A stretch of 64,000 nucleotides of DNA from NCBI GenBank assembly GCA_030435675.1, contig CM059625.1:17174001-17238000 (forward strand), in the 5' to 3' direction. Numbering within the stretch: the stretch's first letter is position 1; each line of letters starts with the position of its first letter. The stretch comes from Steinernema hermaphroditum. Its lineage: Eukaryota; Nematoda; Chromadorea; Rhabditida; Steinernematidae. Shown piece by piece: positions 28,501-41,401 of this stretch. Made by a program: the position numbers and the translations under genes. The notes beneath the pieces are model-generated. The model was not told where the DNA came from, searched no databases, and saw only the letters and a program-made list of their open reading frames with translations.

Positions 28501-28989
28501 AATGATAAGCGAATGGCTCACTGAACGACTTCAGCAATCATTATCACCGTATCAACTTACATGCCTCTCCTTCATGGTTAAGGTGAGCGGCACTGCGGAG
28601 CGGAGATTATCAAAAATCATAAAAACAATGAGTCAGTGTAGAGTCTGTTATCAGCTTCTTCGCCCGACTACATGATTCACTCGCATGCACACGTGTTCCC
28701 AGTGACAAAGTCGATAACGCCCACGTGTTTATTTCAGAAAATCTACTCGGATTTCGAGCTGCACGGCATCGACGAAGAGAGATTGAATAGCAAAGTCTAC
28801 GAGACAATAACGCGACGGCTGGCCCTCGAGGAGACGAATTGCGCCCTCAGCGAGAGCGCTGGCTCCGGGTCGGGGAGCGGCTCGGCGGCGAGTGCCGTTC
28901 CTTACCTGGGAAATGCAACGCAGGCCGTGTCGAATGTTGGAAGCATGGTAGAAGGCGCCGGCGCCAAAGTATTTGCCTTATTCAAATGA
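22593..28989 (+). CDS. unc-31: UNC-31 / CAPS, calcium-dependent activator protein for secretion
   Basis: CAPS primes dense-core vesicles for calcium-triggered release of neuropeptides in neurons. The first exons are 22593-22661, 22707-23044, 23098-23550, 23602-23725, 23772-23852, 23898-24064, 24234-24257, 24463-24498, 24892-24994 and from 25047; about a dozen more follow to the stop at 28987-28989. Landmarks in order are an acidic, serine-rich start, the conserved [12 protein letters not shown] block, [12 protein letters not shown], and a C2 domain around 24950-25300. A PH domain follows at about 25450-25780 ([28 protein letters not shown]). The Munc13-homology region comes next ([47 protein letters not shown]) and then [14 protein letters not shown]. 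The protein ends with a Gly/Ser-rich tail. Agreement with metazoan CAPS runs along the whole length. Two tiny symmetric exons precede the C2 domain, and the exon ending at 24064 uses a GC donor. Confidence 0.97.
24234..24257 (+). other. unc-31: unc-31 24-nt micro-exon
   Basis: Bounded by ttacag at its start and gtaatt after its end. It joins in phase to the exon ending at 24064 and to the following 36-nt exon. Its length is a multiple of three, so skipping preserves the frame; it is a candidate cassette exon. It encodes roughly GFPLKVK plus split codons, similar in character to the Lys-rich linker before the C2 domain in vertebrate CAPS. Confidence 0.75.
24463..24498 (+). other. unc-31: unc-31 36-nt micro-exon
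   Basis: Bounded by gttttag and gtttgcc. It is in phase 2 at both ends, like the preceding micro-exon, so it can be included or skipped without a frameshift. It encodes a Ser/Arg stretch ([11 protein letters not shown]) that could be phosphorylated; that function is only inferred. Confidence 0.75.
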
Positions 28990-29689
28990 GCCAACGTACA
29001 GAACACTCCACATACACACACAATTTAGTAAACTGTGTCCACCAAAAATGTGAACTCTCCCCAATAGCTCAAAAATCGTTGCCAAATTTGAACGTACCAT
29101 ATGTTTTATCTCCGAATTTTCATGCTTCATTTTTCGCTTATTCGCTTAGTCGGGTTATATTTGTGACGTTGTGCGTAGCGTTCTTCTGCACGCGTGTGCA
29201 GAATTGCGACAAGAAGAAACCGAAGAATCCAAGCCATTCCAAGAACACGACAACTGAGTTGTTTTGTTTACTGTACACTATCGTTTTGCACCAGCCTGTC
29301 TCAGTCGTTGTGTAGAATTGTTTACGTTTTGATGGAAGATATTAAATGTTTTACTAAATCTAGTGAGCCAAGAATAAGTTATTAGTTATAACAATGTCGA
29401 AGACGGTGTGAGAACGTTCACAATGCAAGAAGGGTTGTGAAGGAAGGGGCGAACACGTATTCAAACGATGAAAGGTGCGAACTTCGTGTGTTGAAAGTCG
29501 TTGCGACGGAAATCCGCCCATGAAAGTTCAAAAGCTGCGGCTTGAGAACGACGGCAAAAGAGGAACGAAACAATGTTGGTAATCAATCTCTACAATATTG
29601 TGCGATACATATATACTGATCAATGCTATATTAATATTTAGAGATCATGTAAGTGATGATGCATTGTCGGAAAATGAAACACGTATACT
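28990..29689. other. Convergent 3' region between unc-31 and lin-1
   Basis: About 700 nt holding the 3' untranslated regions of two genes transcribed towards each other. An ATTAAA on the plus strand at 29341-29346 could end unc-31. I see no coding feature. Confidence 0.5.
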
Positions 29690-31313
29690 CTATTTCTGGT
29701 GCACAGGTACTGGCGGAATCGGCGTTTTCAGAGTATCTGGGCTTCGCGCCGCCAGCTTAGCTGCCAAAGGGTTCGCACTGGTAGGGGTGGACAGGCCCAT
29801 TCCGCTGAAGAAGGAGTTTGGATAAGCGGGTGACAGAATGGAAGCCATGGCCATTGCAGACGGGCTGGGAGGGAATTGAAAGAGGTTTAGCGGATTCTGC
29901 GAGTTCTGCGACAGAGAGCAGCCGTTACCGCCACCAGCAGTAGAAGTAGTAGTAGTACTTGCTTTGTTTACAGCATTACAGACTGTAAGGAAAAAAGTTA
30001 GAAGTGGAAAGAAAAGGGAAATCTTTACCGAGAGGGCTAGCTGCCACCGCCAGGTTAGCTGCATAGGCCATGAGAGTGGGGCTGGGCACTCCGTTCAAGA
30101 AGGGACTGTTCATCATTAGGTTCAGAAGAAGAGGAGAGGGAGTGGGAATGAAGGGTGATGCAGTAGCCGTCGACATGAGAAGGTTGCTGCTGGCTTGGGA
30201 CACCGCTCCGTTGAGAAGAGATTCTGTGAAGTTCTGAGTTGCCGAAAGGTTGAGCGGTTGAGGTCGGCCACGGCGAGACAGCCCCGATGCGTTCGATTTG
30301 GTGGTAATGCTAGTTCGCGATGGGGTTGACGTGGCCACGCTTGTCGGTGGAGGCATCTTGCTCATCTTGGCAGAAGTTTCGAACTCGTCGTCTGGTTCAG
30401 CCTTTCGCTTTCTGCTGCCCATGTCGCAGTCGCCATCACCAGCTGCTGACGAGTTCGAAGATGAACGTGGTAATGTCTGAATGGCTCTCATAAATGACTG
30501 TTCGTTTGTTCTAACGCTTACGGTTCCATTGTACGATTGACTTGTTGACGGTGATGCGGCAATGAGATTATTATTCGGATTTAGCGAGTTGAACGCGTCG
30601 GACAGGCTTGACGCGCACGCACTGCTGACGCCGCTACTCGATGCGACGCTGTTTGGACTGCAGACACTAAAATAAGGATGACCTTAATGACAAAGGGCAG
30701 CCGAAAACCGGAGTTACCTGTTGCCTGAAGGCGACGGTGTTGACGTCGAGTTGATCATTGGATGCTGATCGGCGTCACCCGTGAAAGACGGTGGCGTGGT
30801 TGTATTGAAAGAGTTGGAATTTGCTCTGCTGGGGCCCATAGCAAACGATGCTTCACTGGACAAGACTTCCGGACTGCTCACGAATCTATATACAAACTTC
30901 TGTCCTTGCACTTTCTTGATGATGTTCTTGTCGTAATAGTACCGCAGGGCACGTGACAACTTATCGTAGTTCATATGCGGTTTACCCTTTCGGGCGCCCC
31001 ACAAGGCCGCCACGGCTTCGGCGTCGATCAGCTGAACGGACGACGGATTAACGGAAGTGTGCATCACAAGTTCTTACCTTGAATTCACCCTCGTTATTCG
31101 TCCATTGTATCTGTTGCTGATGCTCCCTGTTTTGTAGGAGTTCGAGCAAGAACTGCCACAATGTGATGTTTGAATCCATGGATGGATTTGGGGCCTTGTA
31201 GTAGCTGGTTTGATGAGACCAAAGGGACGGGTTGGCAAAACGCGCAGGCTGCGAGTTGTATTGCGTAGTCAAATAGGAATTGTAAACTGCCGAACTCACA
31301 ACGTCGTCACAGT
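29690..31313 (-). CDS. lin-1: LIN-1 / ELK-type ETS-domain transcription factor (5' end not located)
   Basis: Five exons join in frame: 31313-31078, 31031-30718, 30666-30522, 30476-30029 and 29982-29690 (at least 478 residues). The ETS domain spans the first two exons: [12 protein letters not shown], then [18 protein letters not shown], and the recognition helix [18 protein letters not shown], ending VYRFV. The N-terminal position of the ETS domain and its sequence match the ELK/ternary-complex subgroup and C. elegans LIN-1, which acts downstream of Ras-MAPK. The C-terminus supports this: a FQFP motif (an ERK docking DEF site) lies in the last exon, with many Ser/Thr-Pro sites and a final SPDTLKTP segment. 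The middle is Ser/Thr/Asn-rich, with a basic SRKRKAEP patch. The first exon begins one base into a codon, so an upstream start exon exists and was not found. A start at the ATG near 31177 just before the ETS domain is the alternative. Confidence 0.93.
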
Positions 31314-34300
31314 CTGAAAGCGCAAGCATGATACAAAATAGGAAAACAGCGAGAAAAGTATCGTCGGTCACGTATGAAACTTTCGATGGTAGACACAGGC
31401 ATTTCCGGATGCCTCGGACAGTATTCCGGAGAAACTGTGAAATGGAAAGGATTCAGTGGGACATCATGAAAAGGCAGAAGACGAAAGCCGCGCATTTACT
31501 CTCCTATAAGGGGTAAGAGCCGCTGACTGATAAGAGTGCCGGTACAAACAATCGTATGATGACGCCCATGAAAGACGCACAGTCATAAGCGGAAGCCGGT
31601 TATTCCCTTTTTTCTCGGCTTGCCTTCTTCGCTTGCTCTCTCTCATCAGCGCGCTTGTCTTCTTCTTACTTCCACCACACGCATGAACAAAATTTGAGCC
31701 CCGCCAACATGTTGTAAATTTACACTAATAACGTTAGGTAATAGCGCGATCAGAGACAATTCAATACAAACCCATCCACCCTCAAGGAACCGTTTTCGAG
31801 TATAGGGAGCTGAGAACGTTGACGACATCGACAATCAGGGGCGACAAACCGAATGCTATCGTTTTTGCATTGGTCACTTGCGCAAACCTACCGTACACTC
31901 GCGCGGACTTGTGGCCATTACACGCCCTACGACATCTAATCGAACACGACGCCGTCGATCCTATTGTATGCTACAAATTGTTAAAGCGCAGTTGTAAACG
32001 GAAAACTGTAAAGCAAGGGGCAGCCGGAAATCGCCCACCCTTCCCGCGCATTTGCGTGACAGAGCAAAGGAAGAGAAAAGGAGAACCAAGTAACCGACAC
32101 AAAAAATGGTCCAGACCATCGGAAAAATAGCATATTTTCACCGCCGCCGGCTAGTTTGATAGCACACCGGCCCTCGAACGCAGCGCTTCGCCGCCAAGAC
32201 CAATCAGCAATGTTTGCATTTCCTTTCGTACACGCAAAACAGTTCAAAGGGGATTTCCGGTCAGTCGAATAGAGGCCGACGGCGACGGAGCGCGCGCGTC
32301 GTTGCTCGAAGTCACTGCACGCTTACGTGTGTAAATGTATAAAGTGTTTAAAAGTAAACAATGGAAAAATAGGCGGTTTCTTCAACGGGCCAGCGGAGAT
32401 TCGCTGAGGGCGGTCGTCGGCGGGCGCGACTTCCCGTCGGGTTAAGATCGCCTCCTCGCCTCGAGAGGTGAAGCGCGCTGATTAGCCGGAACATATGGAC
32501 GAACAGCGGAAGCAGCGGACTGGCGCTGACCAGTGGCGAGTGAGGGGGAGATTGTTTCCGTAGGGTAGAGGGGCGAAAGACGCGATCACGGGAGAACGAT
32601 AGACGATTGAGAAGAGGAATTAGAAGACCAACAGGAAATCGTTTCCTTCTTCTGTTTAGCGCGGGGTCGCCGCGAGACGTAAATCGTGTTCACAGCAACG
32701 AGCGGGTGGAAACTGATAAAGGAGTTTTGTTTTATCAGCGCCTCTGTCATGATCGTGAAAAAGTGATCAAGCAAAAAAATGCGTTTCGTTGAAGAAAAAA
32801 TAGCAGAACGCAACAGAGTCAGATCAGTTCGCATCCGGATAGTAGACTCCTGTTCAGTCAAAAGTAGGAGGTGCACTTAAAGGTGACAAGAACCGCACGA
32901 TGGAAGGCGACCGCCGGACCTTTCGGACAAGTGTGAAACGACGATTTAGATACTTTGCGGTAGTCGGAAGCTTTGGTGCGCGACAAGTTGATAAAACAAG
33001 CAGGAGGTGCGAATCACTTGCCCTTTGCTACTGTACGCGAACTGCTCGACGCACCACGGCAAGTTTTGCAAAAACTGTCGGGAACGGTAGAGGCAGATTT
33101 ACATGTAAGATAACAGATAAAGAAGCGCGAGCGAGATGGAGAGGAGGAAGCGAACGGGAGAAACCGAGGCAGATTAAACGCACTTTCCGATCGCCGATCG
33201 GATATGAGCTGTCTGCGCACACGGGTCGTAATCGCTTTCGCCAAGCGGCTCCACTGCAACGATCTGGAAGAAATGCGGACAAGCATCACCGTGGGCTATG
33301 TGATACCGCGCCGCTTATACGGAAAAACAGAGACGCTTGCTTATCGCCCAGATTTGCCCGTTATCGGCATCTTAAAAGACTACTGGATGCTCGAAGAATA
33401 AAAAGCGAGACGAGAAATATTTATGGAACAAATGCGCCCGGTTTGCTTCATAAGTGTTCCTGATAAGAATTGAGCAGGGAACAATTGAAGAGAGACAGAA
33501 CGGAAGGGAAGGCATTTCACGACTGTGCATCGGCATTTAAGTCATCGGACTGTCGGTATGCGAGACTTCCGGCTAAATGTCACGAGGTCGACCACCTTTT
33601 ACATTTACACATGCGAAAAGTGCGGATAGAACGATATGGTATGCTGTTATGATAGTCACGTAATTAAAAGTAGGGCTAAGGTCAGCTTTGAAACCACTAA
33701 GCAGAGTTCAGGCCGAACGCAAGCCATAAACCGCTGTAATGCACACAAGGTCGCGAGCTTCCCCTTTTTTGGAAAGTGCCGCCCACAGAAGTGACAACAA
33801 CGCCTGGCTAACGTCGACGGTAACCAACACGGAAGCATCGGTAAAGCCATAACTAATCGAATTGACTGTCACGAAAAGGAATGAAGAAAGGAACGGACCT
33901 ATAAACCCCAATCGAATAAAATCAATTCACTGGCAGGACCACTTTAGGAAGTTCGGGGCGCCTCGCAGTTGACCCATTCACACCGTAAGACTAGTTGGCT
34001 TCTAATTAATAGCATTAACAAGTAAGAATTTCTGAGTGACGGTTTTTTAAATATTTTCGCCAAAAAAGCTGTTTTGAAATGACAAACAGCTATCGCACAG
34101 TGGTGAGGGTGTGTGAACTGATTAACGCTGATAAGAGCCGGAATTGATCGACAGCGTAAAGTGTGTTCGAGCGAGAGGAGGTAGCAGGCGATGAGGAAAT
34201 GAGCAGTACAAGAGGTGAGAGGGATAAGATAAAGACGATTGGGCGGCGGGCGCGAGAACGGTTGAATAACGTTTGCCGGAAGGGGACGATAAACACGATG

Positions 34301-35158
34301 ACTATATATACTAGCTATTACCAGTGATAACAAAGTTCGCCGAAGAAATCGAGTCATCTTCGAACGGCGAGGTAAACAGAGACGCTCGTCACAGGTGAAA
34401 AGCAAAGAGAACCGTCTAACGAAAGAACTTTCATAAGACTGTAGGGAGGCGGTAGCGCCATGCGCTGTATTCAAAGATGGTGGACGGTGGCAACGGAAAG
34501 AAACGAGAAGGAGGATGGTGAGCGCTGAAGGAGAGACCGCTAGAACGTCTTCATCATCGCGCACCGTTTTTCTCTTTCCATTATTTTTGGAATTTCCGGT
34601 TTCAAGGCCAGTTCTGCGCGCGGTGGTCGCGGGCGCGCGTAAAGACGGAGTCAGAAGGAGTCAGATTAAACTTATTTTTCCTACTCTTCAACGGTCGTCC
34701 GCCTTCGGTCGATCGGAAGAGGAAAACACAACTAGAGACTGTCAGGGCGGTGCGCGAAGACGGATTCATGAAAGGTCACCAGGCGCTTCAGATGGCGCGG
34801 TCCACTCACGTTTTACAGTGCCTTTTGTTTACCGCACAGAAACACTTCAAGTGATGGATTAAGTCGCGTGCCGAACCCACTGACGCGGCTCGCCTCTGAC
34901 ACCCAGCGCGAAGAAAGACATCGAAGACCTTGACAGTTATGCAAATTACGCGCAAAAAGAAAGCCGGCCGATCACTTACGGCATCCACAAAGGCGTCCTC
35001 TCATCACGGACTGACGCAGCGGTCAGCGGGCAAGGAAGCCGGGCACAGTCAAAAAGTGAGCAGCATCAATGACACTGATTTGTCACGAAGCCCAATAATC
35101 GGAAGCGCGCTGTCGCGACCACAGGGTCGTTGGCGCCCACATTGTTTGATAGTAACAG

Positions 35159-35492
35159 CGGTGAGCGCCAAGACAATGAGCAATCACCTAAGGGCTGCTC
35201 CTGCTGCTTGCTGCGTGTTGAGGACTGTCACCACGCATCATCTGGCGTGCAGTGTGGTCGGTGTCGCTCCCTCTTTGCCAACAGCCGCCAAGTGGCCTCG
35301 AGGCGGCTCTCCGAAGAGGATCTAGAGGGATACGATCGACGTCGTCGTTGTCGTTGTCGCCCCGACGGCTGTCACACAATTCGACAAGAGTCGTGGTGGG
35401 AAAGGAAGGAAAGGAAACAGGAGTTCCAGCAGGCAACCCGATCGTCTTCTCTTCCGTACACTAACCAGTCGGCCAACTATAATTGCATGTAG
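35159..35492 (+). CDS. Possible coding exon, cysteine-rich, unrecognised
   Basis: This is an open stretch of about 110 codons that begins after an acceptor-like gtaacag and ends in TAG at 35490-35492. The frame is open upstream to at least 35130. It has third-position G/C bias like the real exons here. It encodes CSCCLLRVEDC, then CGRC, then RCRCRPDGC, giving two CxxC-like pairs about 15-20 residues apart that could bind zinc, and a charged C-terminal tail. The opposite strand also stays open over part of this stretch, which weakens the case. I do not recognise a family. If real, it is probably the last exon of a small plus-strand gene. Confidence 0.3.
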
Positions 35493-38400
35493 AAGACGGT
35501 TGTGAGAATATCTCTTATGCCCGTGGCGGGAAGCCGCCTTTTACAACCGTTTTCCTTATAGCAATTACGTGTCGGGCTCCAGTACGGATTACAGTACGCG
35601 CCTCACACTACTGTAGATAAAATCTGTACTTACAAACAGACGCGCGGATACAAAAGGTTGAGTTTCAATGATCACAGGATATGCCCAAAAACTTGACCTT
35701 AAAGTCAGCTTCCGTTGAACACTTACAGAAAACGGAGCACTTGTTCACTTGACGCGTGCATGGGAACACGAATATCCGGTAAAGCTCACTCAAAACACAC
35801 TTCACCGCACTCGAAGCGCACCACCTACCAGTGCGAAACCATCGAGAATCCACATAATCACTTCCCATTATCTCGTTAACAGGACATTAAGAAGACAAAC
35901 GGTAGCGCACTTGACCATACCACCCGCATCGAGCGAACACTAGACTCGCGCCTCATTGAATGAAGTAGCGATTGCCCGAAATCACCCACAGCGATTAACA
36001 GTTACAATATACGTGAGGAAGACCCTGACGCGCGCGCCGCAGCGGACTTGCGACGTTTGCCACCGAGATAATAGCGTCCATAATGTGTGTTCGCTCGTCT
36101 TATTTCCTCGCCATTTAATTCGCGACAAACGCGCGCTGAGAACTGTCAAGGACAACCTATTAACCCGTTCGGAGGAGCAGTAACCAGCCGGTAGTGGCGG
36201 CCGAATCCGTTCCGTTGCCCTCACCTCGCGCCGCTGAGCATCGGCACACTTCTTTTTCAGGCGCAGGTGCCGTTACAAGAACAGCACAAGAGTTTCGGGC
36301 CGGTTTACGATCACTCAACAATAAAGGACTGTAAACGAGCTGACAGGTCAAAAGTTGAGTGATTAAATCATAAATTTGTCCAATAGGGGATGTGGAGCCC
36401 ACAGGAAGTTAGACGATCTGATTACTCTGACCAGAGGAACCGACGAAAACACACCGCGACGGTGACTTAGAAAAACTGAGGAGGTACCTGGAGATCTGCT
36501 CAAAAAACGGCCGCCGATCATATCGGGATGATGAATGAAGCGTTAACGTTGCGGCTAAATGTAGCATACGGCGGCCACAACAAACACGAGTACTATGATG
36601 AATTGAGGACAGCAGTCGTCGCTATGACAAGCAGCAACGTTTTTTGCTTCCGTCCTCGGGCGTACCATCAGATGCGCGCCGATAACAGAACAACTAGACT
36701 CACTAACCTTACACACTGGCGGTCGGCCTACAGTAACGGATTAGGCGCCTTCGGCACACAACAGAGATGACCCTAATTAGATGCGCGTTTATCCTCTTCA
36801 CCGAAGCCAGCAGCTATTACAAGCTTAAAAGTCGGCACCGTAACTTGCCGTTAAGAAAATGAGCGGTGCGCCAAAAATCCATTAGTGAGGACAAAGAGAT
36901 TTCACGCTGACCGCCCGCAAATCACTCGATGGCGCGAGGCTTGTCCGCGTTCCCGCGACAGTCTCAGCACTCAAGACAGCAACGGCTATGCGGAACGACC
37001 GTTTACTATCGTATCTGGTCCGATTATTGAATCGCGCCTATAGCAATATGATTGCAATAAGCGATCAACAACACCACATGTGTCCATAAACAGTGGACTA
37101 ACTGTCGAATGGCCATTTGCGAACCGTTAAAGGGCTATACTTCCTGCTTTGCTGATCAAACACACGCGCGAGTTCGGATTTGTTCACCTGACGCCACTGC
37201 CGTCTGCGCGATGGTCAGGATATGGTCAGCAAAGCGCGATCTCCGTTATATTGTCAAATATTATAGTTGCCTACCTGCTTCCTTCTTGATGTATACCTGA
37301 TCCATCCCAGTGGGCTTTTGAAACGATGAGATCTGAAATGATGACAGTCAAACACCGGAAGGCCCGTAAACATCAGCGGCAAAACATCACGAACTCCTAA
37401 GTGGCGCACTAATAAATACCATATCTCACCGGCTGAATGACCGTCTGTCACAGAAAAGAGTGACCTTCGGTAGATTAAGAATCGCAAAGAATGGAAGGTG
37501 TTGGAGGGGATGAATGGCCAATGGCGTCTAACGGAAGAGAATGAGTGTACGAGAACTTTTCAAAGCCGAACAACGGAACGTCTTCGACTGGCCCGATGAG
37601 TAATTGGGGCGGAATCGTACTGTAACCCGCAATGGGAACGCCTACGCTTGAGTGGAAAAGTGATGATCGGCTAATCAAAAAACTGTGACCCTAAAGGGAT
37701 TAAGACAAAAGGCGACAACAACGTTGTCGTTACCGCGTGCGCGCATCTTACGGCGTAACGGAGGTACGGCAACTTTTTGCACCTCCTCCAGAACGGTGGA
37801 AATAGTTGGCGAAGAGGCGTTATCTAGGTTTTCACACAGTGACGTTTAAAAAAAGGAAGACCGCGCACGAGTGCCTTGGCGGTTACCCATTAATCATCAC
37901 CATTTTTTGCTGCGCCACGCCGCACTGTACGCGTTTTTCCGACGCTTTTTCCTTCCGCCCATTTGCCAAAAACTTTATGCAAGACGAAGAGGGACGGACG
38001 AGTTGACGGAATACGGTGTCCGCTCGGGCGCTTGCCCAATTCGCCAATAGGCTACCTTCGGTGGAAGCAAACCGACAAACCATGTATAGGTATGCTTTCA
38101 CTGACCACATTTGTGTGTTAAGCGAGGACACAAAAAGACAACATATTTGCGTGACAACCTGAAGCCATGCAAAAAATGCCTTTATTCACTTTCATGTCAT
38201 TCATGTTTGCTTGTACAAATTGCTCGATAAATGGTCGCCGCATGTTTGACCTTAAGGTACGACCTCGAGGCGTCCTCAGGATGAGCGGAGGAATCGGCAC
38301 GCTGACCGCGGCTTCGATTTACACTTATGCATATGAAGATATGATCATCCGCTCCCGTCAGTGGCGGCGGATGTTTTATGAGGATAAGTTGCTCGAACGC

Positions 38401-38928
38401 TTCTTTGTAATTTGCACTAAATAGCGCCGCATTTGCATACATTAAAAGTGCGCGCGGCGCTCTCAAGGTCTTGGTTTGTCTTCGCGCCGCATCTTCGTCA
38501 CAGCATCGCCCCGTGGTTCCACACACAATCAGCGCCGAACGGGTGCGAAGATAAAGTGCGTGGCGGTCTAAAGTTTAGAGGGCGCCTAATGGAGACTACT
38601 CGCCAATATGTTCGAATACAAATGTGCACCATCTTTGCTTATGCCTAACGATACAATGAAATTGGCTCATTGGGTAGGAACCGGAAGCGGCTCCTTTGGA
38701 TGTGCTTTCTGAACGTTATTCTATGCAAAAGTACATATGTGAGCTCTAATTTGTTGATCACGCAATGTCACAGGAATACCGAGATACATTCGTGATGGAC
38801 TTTTTAGACCTGATTCACTCAAGGCGTATTTTTCGGCATTTGGCGCTTTGATTATATGCGACATCAACGACAACATACAGTACGGGTAACTCGTAAACGT
38901 TTCCCAAATAAAGCAATTGTACTTTTCA

Positions 38929-39462
38929 TTACCGTCTTCCCACGATGGTGACGCTCATCAACGCGTATTTTCGGCTTATGAAATACAGTGACATCCTGAG
39001 GGTGACATCCTGGACGATGGCTATGTGATCGCGAAAAGGGGGCATGTAGAAAATAAGTTGGTCGCGAAGAAAAAATGGAAAAACCATCTCATCGATGCTT
39101 TCTTTATTCCGATCAGATTTATACACAAAAAAAAACTGTTCTCCGTCTATAGAGTCATTCAACCTGCATGAACCGGGATATGTTGGCAAGAGTTGTATTC
39201 TCGGGGCTTTCTTATAGCAGCTACTGTGTAGATCATAGTATCTCCGTGGTGTGTTCGGACTTACCCAGCACGGCACAACTGAATGGGTTCTAACTGTTGT
39301 GAACATCACTTTGTGTTTTAGACATAAGTTGAACTTTAGCAACAGGAGCGCACGCATGAACCACGGCTTAGACGTAAGCTTAAAGTTTAGCGGTACGTGA
39401 TAAAGTGTTGGCGAAGTTAATGGAAAATAAACCACGTGCCATTCTCTTTTGTCGTCGGACAA
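38929..39462 (-). CDS. Possible intronless ORF, unrecognised (177 aa)
   Basis: A 177-codon frame with an ATG start and a TAA stop in moderately AT-rich DNA. Amino-acid composition is protein-like (mixed hydrophobic and charged segments, three cysteines in the middle). I see no domain, signal peptide or splice structure, and no minus-strand AATAAA directly after the stop. It could be a lineage-specific gene, a relic, or chance. Confidence 0.25.
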   Translation of the reverse strand: MSDDKREWHVVYFPLTSPTLYHVPLNFKLTSKPWFMRALLLLKFNLCLKHKVMFTTVRTHSVVPCWVSPNTPRRYYDLHSSCYKKAPRIQLLPTYPGSCRLNDSIDGEQFFFVYKSDRNKESIDEMVFPFFLRDQLIFYMPPFRDHIAIVQDVTLRMSLYFISRKYALMSVTIVGRR

Positions 39463-41401
39463 TTTCCTGGTTTCGCTTTCCTGATTAACTTGACACCAGA
39501 AACTCTTAAGTAGAAATGGCTTCCGCTACTCACTTCAAGCGGTTCACTAACATCACCCAAGATGTTGTTCGTTGTAATTGTGTATTTTGTGTTTTACGGT
39601 GTACAATAATTTCTTCAATAAGGTCACAAATACTTTGTGCATTCTTTATGCTACTGCGTCACAATCTGTTCCATTAGTGGAGCTCTCGCTCTGCATTAAT
39701 GAAATGGTCCCGCTATATGGGTCTTTCTTTCTTCCTGTTGATTGCTGATTACCATATGCCGATACAAATACGTCCCGTCATCCTTTTGGCTTTCTCAACA
39801 ACCGATTTACTGTATTATCGAAATATCCGAATGAGTCGTTAGTGCATCAGTCTGAACGTGTATGGATTGTTTGCTGCAATGAGTGTGCACACGAACCACA
39901 GCCACTGATCTGACCTGTCTGCAGTTCGAAAACACGCCTTCAGTGGCATTCACTCTAGCCCCAAAGAGCGTCATTTACCGGTTCAGTTTTATTGACGTGC
40001 AATCTCACTTTCCTCTCAGAGCGTCCGTTTAGTGGCCTACAGCCCGTATTGTTTGCGCTAATTTTTTTGTGTGTTCCTCCTGAGTGACGTAGTTTCTCCG
40101 CTCCTCAGATCATCGCGTAGATCGACCCGGATTCGAGAAATTTGGACGCGAGTTAGATCACCTTATAAAATCGATAATTGTGGGAGAACATCAAATGGGT
40201 TACTCGACGTATGGTATTTACTCATTCCTTCCTTTCTGCAATTCATATTGTGGCTGCAGTCCACGCCAGAGTCTCACTAAAGATCGAGGTGAAGAACTAT
40301 TAAGCTGCGTTAAGCACGCAGCATGATGTTTCAGTGTGATTTTTCTACACTACCGACGCAAATGTCTTCGAACATTTCTGATCATTGTGTACTCATCATT
40401 CAACTAACATTCTAACTAACAAGTAGCATTCGCTCCGTTATAGTATTGCTGCAACACATCAACGGCTTCCCTACTTGTCCGCTGACTACTTAGAGGCACA
40501 CATTATTCATACGCCAACTCGTCGTCGCTGAATCACTGCGTTGTCGCCGATCGCCGGGGGTGCCGCATCAATCAAAGCGCAAACGAATCCCGATCGGCAG
40601 CTGCGCACGTCCATCCGACCACTGGACCACACAGTTCGTTTGTGCGAGCCACCGGTCGGTGGCAACATATCCTCACTAGCAGTCTGCCGTCCTTCATGCA
40701 GCTGTAACGTTTGTTCTTCTTATTCTAATCGATCCCTGGGAGCGGGAGCGAAGTGAGAGAGAGTTTCGGGAAATTCCCTTGCATTGGACATCTTGCGGGC
40801 GGCGAGCGAAAGGTCGTCAACTCTGTTAATCGGCGCGTTCAAGAGTGCAGTTGGTCTCGCAGCGAAAGCAACCGCAAACATCGACAGATTTTATTCACTC
40901 TTGGCAACTGCACGTGTTTATATTTGTGCACGCGACCGCCTTGGCCCATCCCGAATTGCGCGCATTAACTCAGGGCGGCCGCCGTGTGTTTCCCAGCGCA
41001 TTGCGTCATGCGCTTTGCGTTCGGCGGCTTCAAGTAGTGCTTTGCCTGCGCTTTGCCTTGCAGCAGGCAACGACCTCTTCGCCGCGATGAGGTGCTGCTG
41101 GCTTTGCACATTACTCGACTCTGCTGCTTTTTGTCGTTAGATCATAATCTGGGGAAACATTTTATCGAGTTGATCAGTTATCACTTGTACCGGGAAATAA
41201 ATGGTTTCCCGAAATGCACGGATGGTGAGCGCTACCTATATTCTTGCTGACTATATGCGAGTTGACCAATTCTTGGTGCTTGATGAAGACGATTGATTTC
41301 ACGTGATCCGTGTCAAACGTGAACGTAAGCGTTAGCAATGACAAGTTGTTCAGATTGGTGGCCTTCTTCAGACAATTGCCTATTACACACCGTCTTGAAC
41401 A

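Larger units (their letters stand above)
31314..41401. other. Gene-poor block between divergent lin-1 and hexokinase-like genes
   Basis: About 10 kb with no recognised gene. It should hold the 5' exon or exons and promoter of lin-1 and the promoter of the hexokinase-like gene. From about 31.9 to 37 kb it is richer in CpG than the flanks, and long stop-free frames occur on both strands (32900-33463 plus, 33944-34564 minus) without protein-like features. Two more plausible coding stretches (35159-35492 plus and 38929-39462 minus) are listed separately with low confidence. An acceptor-like ttcttcag about 30 nt before the hexokinase ATG may be a trans-splice site. Confidence 0.45.

Noticed and set aside
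32900..33463. 187-codon plus-strand ORF
   Set aside because: Arg/Lys-rich composition follows from base composition, both strands are open, and there is no domain or splice support.
33944..34564. 206-codon minus-strand ORF
   Set aside because: No recognisable motif, irregular composition, and located in a CpG-containing desert where other chance ORFs occur.
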